Shown here in pieces: positions 36,732-44,709 of a stretch of 44,709 nucleotides of DNA; within the stretch, counting starts at the first letter, position 1, and each line of letters begins with the position of its first letter. The position numbers and the translations under genes are program-made. Below the pieces are notes generated by a model. It saw nothing but the letters and a program-made list of their open reading frames with translations, was not told where the DNA came from and ran no database searches. The DNA lies in contig JAUNUR010000021.1 in the NCBI GenBank assembly GCA_030538085.1, positions 1 through 44,709 of the forward strand. Reading direction: 5' to 3'. Origin of the DNA: Pseudomonadota bacterium (lineage in GTDB: Bacteria; Pseudomonadota; Gammaproteobacteria; Burkholderiales; Burkholderiaceae_C).

Positions 36732-37708
36732 ATGCTTCCAAGAACAAGGCCGCCGGCGCTGACTCGGCGCCGCCCGATGGCCAAACTGATGCCGGAACAG
36801 TGCAGCGCTGCGGCCTGATCGCCATCGTCGGCAAGCCCAACGTCGGCAAGTCCACGCTGCTGAACGCGCTGGTGGGCCAGAAGATCAGCATCACCAGCCG
36901 CAAGGCGCAGACCACGCGGCACCGTATCACCGGCATCCGCACGCTGACGGGCGAAGGTGGTGGCGGCACGCAGTTCGTGTTCGTTGACACGCCGGGCTTC
37001 CAGACCAAGCACTCGGCGGCGCTGAACAAGTCGCTCAACAAGACGGTGCTGGGCGCCATCGACGGCGTGGACCTGATCCTGTTCGTGGTCGAGGCGGGCA
37101 GCTTCACGCTGGGCGATGCCAAGGTGCTGTCGCTGCTGAAAGCCGGCACGCCCGCCATTCTGGTGGCCAACAAGCTCGATACCGTACACCGCCGTGCCGA
37201 GGTGGCGCCCTGGCTGCGCGACATGCAGGAGCGCCATCCGTTCGCCGAATTCGTGCCAATGTCGGCCAAGCAGCCCAAGGACGTGCGCAAGCTGCTGCAG
37301 ATTTGCGAGCGCTACCTGCCCGAGCAGCCCTGGTGGTACAGCGAGGACGAGCTGACCGACAAGAGCGAGAAATTCCTTGCTGGCGAAGTCGTGCGTGAGA
37401 AACTGTTCCGCCTGACGGGCGACGAGTTGCCCTACACCTCCACCGTGGTGGTCGAGCAGTTCAAGGAAGAAAAAAGCAAGGCCCATGGCCGCATGGTGCG
37501 CATTGCCGCCACCATCGTGGTCGAGCGCGACGGCCACAAAGCCATGGTGATCGGCGAGAAGGGCGAGCGCCTCAAACGCATCGGCACCGAGGCGCGGCAG
37601 GAACTGGAAAAGCTGATGGATTGCAAGGTGTTCATTGAGCTGTGGGTGAAGGTGCGCAGCGGCTGGGCCGACGACGAGGCGCGGGTGCGCAGCTTCGGGT
37701 ATGAATAG
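36728..37708 (+). CDS. era: GTPase Era
   Basis: A 326-residue GTPase for 30S assembly. The G domain has [18 protein letters not shown], the G2 region [25 protein letters not shown] and [10 protein letters not shown]; the C-terminal KH domain has [19 protein letters not shown]. Slightly longer at the N-terminus than the E. coli protein (a hydrophilic leader of about 30 residues). It overlaps rnc by 4 bases. In relatives recO follows closely; here a GC-rich repeat region of 153 bases intervenes. Confidence 0.97.
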   Translation: MNASKNKAAGADSAPPDGQTDAGTVQRCGLIAIVGKPNVGKSTLLNALVGQKISITSRKAQTTRHRITGIRTLTGEGGGGTQFVFVDTPGFQTKHSAALNKSLNKTVLGAIDGVDLILFVVEAGSFTLGDAKVLSLLKAGTPAILVANKLDTVHRRAEVAPWLRDMQERHPFAEFVPMSAKQPKDVRKLLQICERYLPEQPWWYSEDELTDKSEKFLAGEVVREKLFRLTGDELPYTSTVVVEQFKEEKSKAHGRMVRIAATIVVERDGHKAMVIGEKGERLKRIGTEARQELEKLMDCKVFIELWVKVRSGWADDEARVRSFGYE

Positions 37709-37861
37709 GCCCCCCCCTGAGCCGCTGACGCGGCTTCCCCCCAGGGGGACAACGCCAGTGTCCGGCGCAGGTCCGGACACGGCGTTCCCGCATGGCCTGC
37801 TTCGCGGCCCATTCTGGGGCTTGCTGCGCAGCCCCTTGCCACGACCGGTTGGTGATGGCGC
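37709..37861. repeat. GC-rich repeat region between era and recO
   Basis: It begins with a C-run and CTGAGCCGCTGACGCGGCTT then CCCCCCAGGGGGAC, a palindromic GC-rich element of the kind scattered in Comamonadaceae. A second inverted repeat follows: AACGCCAGTGTCCGG (37751-37765) / CCGGACACGGCGTT (37773-37786). The rest (GGCCTGCTTCGCGGCCC, GGGGCTTGCTGCGCAGCCCC) is also made of small palindromes. No gene. Confidence 0.65.
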
Positions 37862-38668
37862 GTGGTTTGCGCGTGGGTCGCTGAAGTCTGGTCGCGGGAG
37901 TCTGAACTGAAGCGCGTCGTTCACGAGCCCGCCTACGTGCTGCACCACTACGACTGGAGCGAATCCAGCGTCATCGTCGAGGCGTTCACGCGCACGCATG
38001 GCCGCGTGGCGCTGGTGGCCAAGGGGGCCAAGCGACCATCCTCCAACTTCCGCCCGGTGCTGCTGCCGCTGCAGCCCTTGTCGCTCAGTTGGGGGGGCGA
38101 TGCCGAAATTCGCACGCTGAAAGGCGCCGAATGGGGCGGCGGCCAGGTGATGCCCACGGGCGATGCACTGCTGTCGGGTTATTACGCCAATGAACTGCTC
38201 ATGCGCCTGTTGGCGCGCGAAGACGCGCACCCGCGCTTGTTCGATGCCTACGCCCAACTGGTACACGTGCTGGCGTCGGAGGATGCCGAGCCCCTGGTGG
38301 CCGCCGCGCTGCGTGCCTTCGAGTTGCTGCTGCTGCGCGAAACCGGCCATCTGCCCGCGCTCGGCGCGCAGACGCTGACTTTCGCGCCGCTCGACGCCGA
38401 GGCGCCGTACCGTCTGGTCGCCGAAGGTGGCCTGCGCGCGGCCCATGCCGACGATGCCTGCTGGCTGTCCGGTGCGCACTGGCGGGCGCTGGCACAGGCG
38501 CTGGACGATGCGGCGCCGTTTTCCACTGCGCTGCAAGCCGTGGCCCGCTGGCCCGGCGAGGCGCGCGGTCAGTTGCGCCAGCAGTTGCGCGAATTGCTCC
38601 ACTACCATTGCGGTATCGGCACGCTGCGCACGCGGCAGCTGATGATGGACATACAGGCGCTATCGTGA
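37862..38668 (+). CDS. recO: DNA repair protein RecO
   Basis: A 268-residue protein with the N-terminal OB fold ([20 protein letters not shown] and [19 protein letters not shown]) and a helical C-terminal domain ([14 protein letters not shown]). RecO works with RecR to load RecA on gapped DNA. The start is uncertain: in frame there is only GTG at 37862, without a good ribosome site, giving about 20 odd residues ([17 protein letters not shown]) before the family homology. The upstream repeat may have displaced the original start. It overlaps pdxJ by 4 bases. Confidence 0.92.
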   Translation: MVCAWVAEVWSRESELKRVVHEPAYVLHHYDWSESSVIVEAFTRTHGRVALVAKGAKRPSSNFRPVLLPLQPLSLSWGGDAEIRTLKGAEWGGGQVMPTGDALLSGYYANELLMRLLAREDAHPRLFDAYAQLVHVLASEDAEPLVAAALRAFELLLLRETGHLPALGAQTLTFAPLDAEAPYRLVAEGGLRAAHADDACWLSGAHWRALAQALDDAAPFSTALQAVARWPGEARGQLRQQLRELLHYHCGIGTLRTRQLMMDIQALS

Positions 38669-39432
38669 CAACAACCGCTCGGCAAACCCAACTCTCCGTC
38701 AATGTCAACAAGGTCGCTCTGGTGCGCAACACGCGCCACCTGGGCATTCCCAGCGTCACCCGCGCCGCCGAACTCTGCCTGCAGGCCGGCGCGCACGGCA
38801 TCACCGTGCACCCGCGGCCCGATGAGCGTCACATCCGCGCGGCCGACGTGCATGAACTCGCCGCGCTGATGCAGCGCTGGCCCGGCCGCGAATACAACAT
38901 CGAAGGCAACCCCACGCACAACCTGCTGGACTTCATCCGTGCCGTGCGGCCTCACCAGGCCACCTTCGTGCCCGACAGCGAAGACCAGTTCACCAGCGAT
39001 CACGGCTGGCACCTCGACGATGCCGCCGTGCGTGCGCGCCTGAAGCCCCTGGTGGCCGAGTGCCGCGCCTTGGGGGTGCGCGTCAGCCTGTTCATGGACC
39101 CCGCCCCGGCGCTGATGGTCTGGGCCGCCGAGGTGGGCGCCGACCGCGTCGAGCTGTACACCGAACCCTACGCCGCCGCCCATGCCGACCCCGCCGCGCG
39201 TCAGCGGCAGCTGATTGCCTACGCTGGCGCCGCGCAGGCCGCGTTGACCAACGGCCTGGGCGTCAACGCGGGGCACGATCTGAACCGCGATAACCTCACC
39301 GACTTCCTGCGCGCCGTGCCCGGCGTGGCCGAGGTTTCCATCGGCCACGCCCTGATTTCCGATGCGCTGGAGCTGGGCTACGCGGCCACGGTGCGCGACT
39401 ATCTGCGCTGCATCGACGCGGCGGGCGGATGA
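38665..39432 (+). CDS. pdxJ: Pyridoxine 5'-phosphate synthase
   Basis: A 255-residue TIM-barrel enzyme that closes the pyridine ring in vitamin B6 synthesis from 3-amino-2-oxopropyl phosphate and deoxyxylulose phosphate. Motifs are [37 protein letters not shown] and [15 protein letters not shown]. The start is GTG at 38665, overlapping the recO stop. Next comes acpS after 58 bases, the conserved recO-pdxJ-acpS order. Confidence 0.97.
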   Translation: MTTTARQTQLSVNVNKVALVRNTRHLGIPSVTRAAELCLQAGAHGITVHPRPDERHIRAADVHELAALMQRWPGREYNIEGNPTHNLLDFIRAVRPHQATFVPDSEDQFTSDHGWHLDDAAVRARLKPLVAECRALGVRVSLFMDPAPALMVWAAEVGADRVELYTEPYAAAHADPAARQRQLIAYAGAAQAALTNGLGVNAGHDLNRDNLTDFLRAVPGVAEVSIGHALISDALELGYAATVRDYLRCIDAAGG

Positions 39433-39490
39433 TGGATTCTTGTCCACGACCCGCTCTGCCTTCAGCGGTGGGCAGCGACATCACTCCACC

Positions 39491-39898
39491 ATGATCCACG
39501 GCATCGGCACCGACATCTGCGACATCCGCCGCATCCGCGCCAGCTTCGAGCGGCATGGCGAGCGTTTCGCGCAGAAGATCCTGTCCGACGCCGAACTGGC
39601 CGCGTGGCGTCGCCGCAGCGCGCGCTGGCCCGAGCGCGGCCTGCGCTATCTGGCCACGCGCTTCTCGGCCAAGGAAGCGTTCAGCAAGGCCATCGGCCTG
39701 GGCATGCGCCTGCCCATGCAATGGCGCTTGTGCGAGATCGCCAACCTGCCCAGCGGCGAACCAGTGATCATGCTGCACGGTGGGCTGAAGGACTGGTTCG
39801 AGGCGCAGGGCCTCACGGCGCACATCAGCGTGACGGACGAGAGCGAGTACGCGGCCAGCTTCTGCGTGGTCGAGAAGCGCGTGCGGGATTCTGAATGA
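39491..39898 (+). CDS. acpS: Holo-[acyl-carrier-protein] synthase
   Basis: A 135-residue enzyme that transfers 4'-phosphopantetheine from CoA to the ACP serine. It has the metal-site motif [16 protein letters not shown] at the start and [16 protein letters not shown] in the middle. ATG at 39491 gives the canonical start [10 protein letters not shown]. Its substrate AcpP is encoded in the same window. The spacer to nagZ carries a copy of the dispersed repeat. Confidence 0.97.
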   Translation: MIHGIGTDICDIRRIRASFERHGERFAQKILSDAELAAWRRRSARWPERGLRYLATRFSAKEAFSKAIGLGMRLPMQWRLCEIANLPSGEPVIMLHGGLKDWFEAQGLTAHISVTDESEYAASFCVVEKRVRDSE

Positions 39899-39899
39899 A

Positions 39900-39956
39900 A
39901 TCGGCCTGCAGCGCTTGTCTGGCAAGCGCAAATAGCTATTAATATCATAGTATCCG
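39900..39956. repeat. Copy of dispersed intergenic repeat
   Basis: A 7-bp stem GCGCTTG (39911-39917) / CAAGCGC (39923-39929) followed by AAATAGCTATTAATATCATAG. Same word order as other copies, in reverse orientation relative to the copy at 10626. It fills the acpS-nagZ spacer. Confidence 0.55.
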
Positions 39957-39961
39957 GGTCC

Positions 39962-41017
39962 ATGCAGCACGCCCCCCTCATCATCGACATTGCCGGTACG
40001 CAGCTGACCGACGACGACCGCCGCCGCCTGGCGCACCCGCTGGTGGGCGGGCTGATCCTGTTCGGCCGCAACTGGCAGAGCCGCGAGCAGCTCACGGCGC
40101 TGTGCGCCAGCGTCAAGCGGTTGCGGCCCGACCTGCTGATCTGCGTCGACCATGAAGGCGGCCGCGTGCAGCGCTTTCGCACCGATGGCTTCACCCACCT
40201 GCCGCCCATGCGCGCGCTGGGCGAGCTGTGGATGCACGATGCCCTGCGCGCGCAGGACGCCGCCACCGCCTGCGGCTACGTGCTGGCGGCCGAGCTGCGG
40301 GCCTGCGGGGTTGATTTCTCGTTCACGCCCGTGCTTGATCTCGACTGGGGACCCAGCGGCGTGATCGGCGACCGCGCCTTCCATGCCGACGCGCGCGTCG
40401 TCACCGTGCTCGCCAAGAGCGTGATGCATGGCCTGCTGCGCGCCGGTATGGGCAACTGTGGCAAGCACTTTCCCGGCCACGGCTTCGTCGCCGCCGATTC
40501 GCATACCGACTTGCCGCGCGATGGCCGCTCGCTCAAGGCCATCCTGGCTGATGATGCCGCGCCGTATGGCTGGCTGGGCATGTCGCTCGATGCCGTGATG
40601 GCCGCGCACGTGGTCTATCCCAAGGTGGACAAGCGCCCCGCCGGTTATTCGCCGCGCTGGCTGCAGGCGGTGCTGCGCCAGCGCCTGGGCTTTGGCGGTG
40701 CCATCTTCACCGACGACCTGAGCATGGAGGCCGCCCGCCACATCGAAGGCCGCACCGTCACGCCCACCGAGGCCGTGCTGGCCGCGTTGCACGCGGGCTG
40801 CGACCTGGCGCTGCTGTGCAACCAGTCGCTGGGTTCGGGTAGCGTGCTTGACGACGCCATCGACGGCCTGGCCGAAGCGCAACTCAAGGGGCGGTGGACG
40901 CCGTCCGACGCCAGCGAAGAGCGCCGCCTGGCGCTGCTGGCCAGGCGGCCCGCGCTGGATTGGAGTACCCTGATGCACTCACCTGGCTATCTGCACGCGC
41001 TGGCGTTGCTGCCTTGA
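39962..41017 (+). CDS. nagZ: Beta-N-acetylhexosaminidase NagZ
   Basis: A 351-residue GH3 enzyme that removes N-acetylglucosamine from 1,6-anhydromuropeptides in cell-wall recycling. Motifs are VDHEGGRVQRF, GNCGKHFPGHGFVAADSHTD (the loop with the catalytic histidine) and GGAIFTDDLSMEAARH (nucleophilic aspartate). Cytoplasmic; no signal peptide. The ATG at 39962 gives the usual start PLIIDIAGTQLTDDDRRRL. It closes the lepA-to-nagZ gene row. Confidence 0.96.
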   Translation: MQHAPLIIDIAGTQLTDDDRRRLAHPLVGGLILFGRNWQSREQLTALCASVKRLRPDLLICVDHEGGRVQRFRTDGFTHLPPMRALGELWMHDALRAQDAATACGYVLAAELRACGVDFSFTPVLDLDWGPSGVIGDRAFHADARVVTVLAKSVMHGLLRAGMGNCGKHFPGHGFVAADSHTDLPRDGRSLKAILADDAAPYGWLGMSLDAVMAAHVVYPKVDKRPAGYSPRWLQAVLRQRLGFGGAIFTDDLSMEAARHIEGRTVTPTEAVLAALHAGCDLALLCNQSLGSGSVLDDAIDGLAEAQLKGRWTPSDASEERRLALLARRPALDWSTLMHSPGYLHALALLP

Positions 41018-41079
41018 CAGACCGGCTCCTCCTAGTCGAGGTGGCTGAACTTTCGGCATGGCGCACGGTCTTACGGAGC

Positions 41080-41481
41080 ATGAACGGTATGTTTTTCTAT
41101 TCCTTGCCTTCCTCGTCGTCGTCCTCGGGCAGCGGCATCGAGCGCTTCGTCAGCGCCGCGTTCGGGCTGTTCGTGTGGGCCATGCTGGCCATGCTGGGCT
41201 TGGTGTTCGCCACCAGCCTGGCGATCTGGCTGGTGGTGATGGTGGTCGTCAGCCTGGTCAGCAGCATGTTCACTGGCCGCCCCGCCGCCGTCACCGTGCT
41301 GTGGCGCCGCTACCGCGAAATGACGCGCCAGCGCTGGCCGCATCAGCGCACCGGCAGCGCCACGCCGCGCGCCGACGCGACCGATGTGACGGGCGCCTCG
41401 GCCTCCACGCGCGTGCAGGATGTGCACTGGCGCGACGTGCCGCCGGCACCCAAGGCGCCAGCGCCCCGGCAGCAATCTTGA
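41080..41481 (+). CDS. Hypothetical small membrane protein
   Basis: A 133-residue protein: a serine-rich start (YSLPSSSSSSGSGIERFV), two close membrane helices (FGLFVWAMLAMLGLVFATSL and WLVVMVVVSLVSSMF, about residues 25-60), and a basic, then proline/alanine-rich cytoplasmic-type tail ending VHWRDVPPAPKAPAPRQQS. A good ribosome site (GGAG) precedes the ATG. I do not recognise a family. It lies 62 bases after nagZ on the same strand. Curiously, a similar tail phrase, TDVPWRDA, ends the EI24 protein downstream. Confidence 0.65.
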   Translation: MNGMFFYSLPSSSSSSGSGIERFVSAAFGLFVWAMLAMLGLVFATSLAIWLVVMVVVSLVSSMFTGRPAAVTVLWRRYREMTRQRWPHQRTGSATPRADATDVTGASASTRVQDVHWRDVPPAPKAPAPRQQS

Positions 41482-41487
41482 TGCTGC

Positions 41488-41537
41488 TTATTTGATAGCT
41501 TCTCGCGCCCGATGGATGGGCGCTGGAAAGTCTTTTT
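41488..41537. repeat. Copy of dispersed intergenic repeat
   Basis: TATTTGATAGCT (41489-41500) followed by stem GCGCCC (41505-41510) / GGGCGC (41518-41523) and TGGAAAGTCTTTTT. It has the same layout as the copy at 10626. The hairpin plus T-run could also act as a terminator for the gene before it. Confidence 0.6.
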
Positions 41538-41576
41538 CCGCAAACCTCGATGGTGTGATCTGCCCCACCTTACGAG

Positions 41577-41786
41577 GTGATGGCGGTGGATGCGGACGAG
41601 CAGCTTGCCAATGAAGGCGAGGTGTCGCTGAATCTGACCATGCGCCCGCTCGGCCTGATGGTCGGCTATGAAGACAGCCCGGAGAAAACCGCCGAGGTCA
41701 TGCGCGACGGTGCTAACGCGCCGGCGACACCGCCGCGCGGCGAGTTCGAGTATTTCGAAGAAGATTTTCCGAGCCTGAAAGGCTGA
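41577..41786 (+). CDS. Small acidic hypothetical protein
   Basis: A 69-residue acidic protein, no membrane segment, ending with EFEYFEEDFPSLKG. The start is GTG at 41577 or ATG at 41580; GAGG lies too close to either for an ideal ribosome site, so initiation is doubtful. I recognise no family. It fits the gap between the repeat at 41488 and the EI24 gene (33 bases downstream). It may be a true small gene or the end of a decayed one. Confidence 0.4.
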   Translation: MMAVDADEQLANEGEVSLNLTMRPLGLMVGYEDSPEKTAEVMRDGANAPATPPRGEFEYFEEDFPSLKG

Positions 41787-41819
41787 CATGCGGCGCGGCC
41801 GCCGCGCTATGCTTCGTTC

Positions 41820-42719
41820 ATGATCCAACGCGTCCTCGACGCCTTCGTTCGCGCGCTCGGCCACGTGCTGTTGCCGCGCGTCATCGGCCTGACCTTGCTG
41901 CCCTTGCTGGTGATGACGGCGCTGGCGCTGGGCCTGGGCTACTTTTTCTGGAGCGGCGCGCTTGAATGGATGCGCGTGGCGCTGGCCAGTTGGCCCGTCG
42001 TCGATTGGCTGGATAGCCGGCTTCAACTGGGTGGGCTGGCGGGGCTGCTGGCACCGTTCGCGCTGGTGGCGCTGGTCACGCCGGTGATCGTGCTGACCTC
42101 GCTGGTCGTGGTGTCCACCTTCATGACGCCGGTGCTGGCGCGGCTGGTGGCCGCGCGGCGTTTTCCTGCCTTGCAGCGGCAGCAAGGGGCGTCGCTGGCG
42201 GCGTCCATCGCCTGGTCCGCTGGCTCGCTGCTGGTGGCGGTGGTGGCGCTGATTCTGAGCTTGCCCCTGTGGCTGATTCCGCCGCTGGTGCTGTTGCTGC
42301 CGCCGCTCATCTGGGGCTGGCTGACCTACCGCGTGATGAGCTTCGACGCGCTGGCCGATTACGCCAGCGGCGCCGAGCGCGCCGCCATCTTCAAGGCCCA
42401 TCGCTGGCCCTTGCTGGCCATGGGCATCGTTGCCGGTTACATGGGGGCCGCGCCTGGCATCGTGTGGGCCTCGGGCGTGCTGTTCGCGGCGCTGTTCGTG
42501 GTGCTGGTGCCGCTGGCGATCTGGATCCACACCCTCGTCTTCGTGTTCTCGTCGCTGTGGTTCGCGCACTATTGCCTGGATGCGCTGCAGCAGTTGCGAG
42601 CCGCGCGCTCCACTCACCCCACGCCGCCAGCGCCGCCGCCCGCGGGCGCGTTGCCGCCAGCCGATGCGCGCTCGTCCATTACCGATGTTCCCTGGCGCGA
42701 TGCAACCCACTCAAGCTGA
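41820..42719 (+). CDS. EI24 domain membrane protein (CysZ-like)
   Basis: A 299-residue inner-membrane protein with about six hydrophobic helices, among them LLPLLVMTALALGLGYFFW, ALVALVTPVIVLTSLVVVST and LWLIPPLVLLLPPLIWGWLT; the motif YRVMSFDALADYASGAER is typical of EI24/CysZ (PF07264). CysZ is a sulfate transporter in gammaproteobacteria; whether this protein carries sulfate is not shown, and no cysteine-synthesis gene is near. The C-terminus is a proline-rich soluble tail. It overlaps the next gene by 20 bases. Confidence 0.85.
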   Translation: MIQRVLDAFVRALGHVLLPRVIGLTLLPLLVMTALALGLGYFFWSGALEWMRVALASWPVVDWLDSRLQLGGLAGLLAPFALVALVTPVIVLTSLVVVSTFMTPVLARLVAARRFPALQRQQGASLAASIAWSAGSLLVAVVALILSLPLWLIPPLVLLLPPLIWGWLTYRVMSFDALADYASGAERAAIFKAHRWPLLAMGIVAGYMGAAPGIVWASGVLFAALFVVLVPLAIWIHTLVFVFSSLWFAHYCLDALQQLRAARSTHPTPPAPPPAGALPPADARSSITDVPWRDATHSS

Positions 42720-43635
42720 ATCCTCTGCCGTGCCGTCGTTCGGCCTCATCATCATTGGCGACGAAATCCTGTCGGGCAAGCGCGCCGACAAACATCTGGC
42801 GAAAGTCATCACTTTGCTGGCCGAGCGTGGTCTGTCGCTGGCCTGGGCGCAGTACGTGGGCGACGAGCCAGCGCGCATCACCGCCATGCTGCGGCGCGCG
42901 CTCGACTCGGGCGACGTGGTGTTCTGCACCGGCGGCATCGGCGCCACGCCGGACGACCACACGCGCCAGTGCGCCGCCGCCGCGCTGGGCGTGCCGCTGG
43001 CGCTGCACCCCGAGGCCAGGCGCCTGATCCTGCAGCGGCTGCAGGCCGTGGCCGAGCAGGAGGGCGTGCCGTGGGAGCCCGAGCGCCCCGACAACCTGCA
43101 CCGCCTGAACATGGGGGTGTTCCCCGAAGGCGCGGACATCGTGCCCAACCCGTACAACCAGATTCCGGGTTTCAGTGTTGCGGGGCAAGCGGGGGGCGCT
43201 TTTCACCCCGCCGCCGGGCCGCTCCCAAGACGGGGTGCGGCCCCCTTGGGGGGCAGCGCACCTCGCGCAGCGGGGGAGCGTGGGGGCATGATTTATTTTG
43301 TACCGGGCTTTCCAGTCATGGCCTGGCCGATGATCGAATGGGCGCTGGACACGCACTGGTCGCACTGCTTTCGCCAGCGCGCCTGGCAGGAGCGCTCGGT
43401 GATCATCTTCGGCGGCGCGGAGGCCGAGCTGTCGCCGGTGATGGAGCGCGTGGAAGCCGAACACCCGGGCGTCAAGGTGTTCAGCCTGCCCAGCGTCGAC
43501 CATCCGCAGCATGGCCGGCACATCGAGCTGGGCGTGAAAGGCGCGCCCGATGCGGTGCCGGCGGCTTTCGCCGATCTGCGCGAGTGGCTGCTACCCTTCA
43601 AGCTCAGCTACGGCCCTGAATTGGTGCGTCCTTGA
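42700..43635 (+). CDS. CinA-like molybdopterin-binding domain protein with in-frame repeat insertion
   Basis: A 311-residue protein with a MoCF-biosynthesis/CinA N-terminal domain: FGLIIIGDEILSGKRADKHL and VFCTGGIGATPDDHTRQC. CinA relatives include nucleotide-recycling and pyrophosphatase enzymes; the exact activity is unknown. Between residues 159 and 197 it contains a stretch with no domain character (AGPLPRRGAAPLGGSAPRAA), encoded by a GC-rich intergenic-type repeat. On both sides the family sequence continues (NPYNQIPGFS before, IYFVPGFPVMAWPM after). Frame is kept, so a full protein can be made. Without the insert the length would be about 274. Confidence 0.88.
   Translation: MQPTQAESSAVPSFGLIIIGDEILSGKRADKHLAKVITLLAERGLSLAWAQYVGDEPARITAMLRRALDSGDVVFCTGGIGATPDDHTRQCAAAALGVPLALHPEARRLILQRLQAVAEQEGVPWEPERPDNLHRLNMGVFPEGADIVPNPYNQIPGFSVAGQAGGAFHPAAGPLPRRGAAPLGGSAPRAAGERGGMIYFVPGFPVMAWPMIEWALDTHWSHCFRQRAWQERSVIIFGGAEAELSPVMERVEAEHPGVKVFSLPSVDHPQHGRHIELGVKGAPDAVPAAFADLREWLLPFKLSYGPELVRP
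43175..43287. repeat. GC-rich repeat inserted in the CinA-like coding sequence
   Basis: About 113 bases, including GGGCCGCTCCCAAGACGGGG, CCCCCTTGGGGGGCAGCGCA and AGCGGGGGAGCGTGGGGGC. CCCCCTTGGGGG is palindromic. It is like the GC-rich elements normally found between genes in Comamonadaceae, as at 37709. Exact ends cannot be fixed without homologues. Confidence 0.7.
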
Positions 43636-43855
43636 AATCCCGTCTTTGGTGCGCGCTGCCCGCGTGCACCAAAAAGAGGCGTCCAACGGCATCAAATTTC
43701 GCTTGGCAGCCCGGTTGAAGGCCCAAGAGCAGGCAAAATCTCTCCCACGACGACCTTGCCCTGGCTGTTTCAGAGTGCCCCGTAGTGTTGGCATGGAAGC
43801 TGCGTTTCACTGGCCGTCACACTTTCAAACCACCCATCCCGCTTAGGAGAATTTG
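43636..43855. promoter_or_regulatory. glnA upstream region with palindrome
   Basis: A palindrome TTTGGTGC (43645-43652) / GCACCAAA (43666-43673) lies about 190 bases before glnA. TGGCA-N6-TTGAA (43704-43719) resembles a sigma-54 promoter but lacks the key C of the -12 element. The palindrome contains NtrC-like half-sites, in the wrong order for the classic site. The ribosome site AGGAG (43846-43850) is clear. Confidence 0.35.
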
Positions 43856-44709
43856 ATGGTCAAGTCCGTCGCCGATGTCATGAAGCTCGTGCAGGAAAAC
43901 GAGTGCAAGTTCGTCGATTTCCGCTTCACCGACACCCGGGGCAAGGAGCAGCACGTGAGCGTGCCGGTGTCGCACTTCGACGAGGACAAGTTCAGCGACG
44001 GCCACGCCTTCGACGGATCGTCCATGGCGGGCTGGAAGGGCATCGAGGCTTCCGACATGCTGCTGATGCCCGATCCGGCCACCGCCTACGTCGATCCGTT
44101 CTATGAAGAGCCCACCCTGGTACTGACCTGCGACGTGCTGGAGCCGGGCGACGGCAAAGCCTACGACCGCGACCCGCGTTCACTCGCCAAGCGCGCCGAG
44201 GCGTATCTGAAGGCCAGCGGCATTGGCGACACCGCCTACTTCGGCCCCGAGCCCGAGTTCTTCGTCTTCGACGGCGTGCGCTGGGGCACCGAGCCCGGCC
44301 ACACCTTCTACCAGATCGAGGAGTACGAGGCGCCCTGGAACACCGGCGCCAAGCTCGAAGGCGGCAACCGCGGCCACCGGCCCACCACCAAGGGCGGCTA
44401 CTTCCCCGTGGCGCCGGTCGACAGCACGCACGACATGCGCGCCGAGATGGTGCTGATCCTCGAAGCGCTGGGCATCCCGGTCGAGGTGTTCCACCACGAG
44501 GTGGCGGGCGCCGGCCAGATGGAGATCGGCACCAAGTTCAGCACGCTGGTCGAGCGCGCCGACTGGACGCAGCGCATGAAGTACGTGATCTGGAACGTGG
44601 CCGACAGCTACGGCAAGACGGCCACCTTCATGCCCAAGCCCTACCACGGCGACAACGGCAGCGGCATGCACGTGCACCAGTCGATCTGGAAGGGCGGCAA
44701 GAACCTGTT
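43856..44709 (+). CDS. glnA: Glutamine synthetase type I (partial, 3' end beyond window)
   Basis: The first 284 residues of a type I glutamine synthetase of about 470. Visible are the N-terminal beta-grasp domain ([20 protein letters not shown]), the latch-loop region [19 protein letters not shown], and the metal-binding and catalytic regions [25 protein letters not shown] and [10 protein letters not shown]. It makes glutamine from glutamate, ammonia and ATP. The gene runs off the window, so the adenylylation-site region cannot be seen. It is preceded by a 220-base regulatory gap. Confidence 0.97.
   Translation, partial: MVKSVADVMKLVQENECKFVDFRFTDTRGKEQHVSVPVSHFDEDKFSDGHAFDGSSMAGWKGIEASDMLLMPDPATAYVDPFYEEPTLVLTCDVLEPGDGKAYDRDPRSLAKRAEAYLKASGIGDTAYFGPEPEFFVFDGVRWGTEPGHTFYQIEEYEAPWNTGAKLEGGNRGHRPTTKGGYFPVAPVDSTHDMRAEMVLILEALGIPVEVFHHEVAGAGQMEIGTKFSTLVERADWTQRMKYVIWNVADSYGKTATFMPKPYHGDNGSGMHVHQSIWKGGKNL

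Noticed and set aside
36149-38608. Open frame of 819 codons on the minus strand
   Set aside because: It runs antisense across rnc, era and recO, which are certain genes. High GC removes stop codons from the opposite strand.
41343-42710. Open frame of 455 codons antisense to EI24
   Set aside because: The product is R/Q/H-rich low complexity; EI24 on the plus strand has proper membrane helices.
43645-43673. NtrC binding site before glnA
   Set aside because: The arms read GGTGC...GCACC, the reverse order of the classic GCACC...GGTGC site; only half-site similarity remains.
43704-43719. Sigma-54 promoter for glnA
   Set aside because: TGGCA-N6-TTGAA has the right spacing but lacks the essential GC of the -12 element, so it is not called as a promoter.

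Overview
This is a high-GC chromosomal window that looks like a betaproteobacterium of the order Burkholderiales, most probably family Comamonadaceae. The evidence is gene order (rne/rluC divergence; yceD-rpmF-plsX-fabHDG-acpP-fabF; rpoE-rseA-rseB-mucD-lepA-lepB-DUF4845-rnc-era-recO-pdxJ-acpS-nagZ), protein sequence style, and short intergenic repeats carrying a TTTGATAGCT motif next to a GCGC-rich stem, of the kind I associate with that family. Almost all of the DNA is housekeeping core genome. I see no tRNA, rRNA, CRISPR array, insertion sequence or prophage gene.

Layout. 1-3010: a DMT-type exporter, then a divergent DUF47 (PhoU-like) and Pit phosphate transporter pair behind a possible Pho box. 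3011-4366: an intergenic region with a REPIN-like element, then rpsP-rimM; the usual partners trmD and rplS do not follow. 4397-7360 (minus): kdsA, a DUF1330 gene, eno and ftsB. 7555-8799: an isolated M48 zinc metalloprotease whose C-terminus is a type IV pilin-like domain. 9030-11329 (minus): ahpC-ahpF with an OxyR-like operator. 11562-12945 (minus): an M23 peptidase and a bactofilin. 13202-16111 (minus): rne.

16716-19877 (plus): rluC, a HAD phosphatase, a Rieske protein and an S49 peptidase. 19885-21251 (minus): an RsmI-like methylase and a Maf protein. 21278-27823 (plus): yceD, rpmF and the fatty-acid synthesis cluster. 27885-32398: a YgfX-like protein, then the sigma-E system (rpoE, rseA, rseB, degP/mucD). 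32399-32857: a 459-base gap with a terminator, tandem DnaA-box-like repeats and a candidate small RNA or attenuator. 32858-41017: lepA to nagZ, largely overlapping genes. 41080-43635: two small uncharacterised genes, an EI24/CysZ-like membrane protein and a CinA-like protein carrying an in-frame GC-rich repeat. 43856 to the end: glnA, cut by the window edge.

Functional themes: envelope biogenesis and quality control (sigma-E, SppA, DegP, LepB, M23/bactofilin, NagZ, KdsA), lipid synthesis (PlsX, Fab enzymes, AcpP, AcpS), RNA processing (RNase E, RNase III, RluC, Era, RimM) and peroxide defence. The least ordinary items are the M48-pilin fusion, the coding repeat insertion in the CinA-like gene, the truncated rpsP-rimM context, and the structured RNA candidate before lepA.
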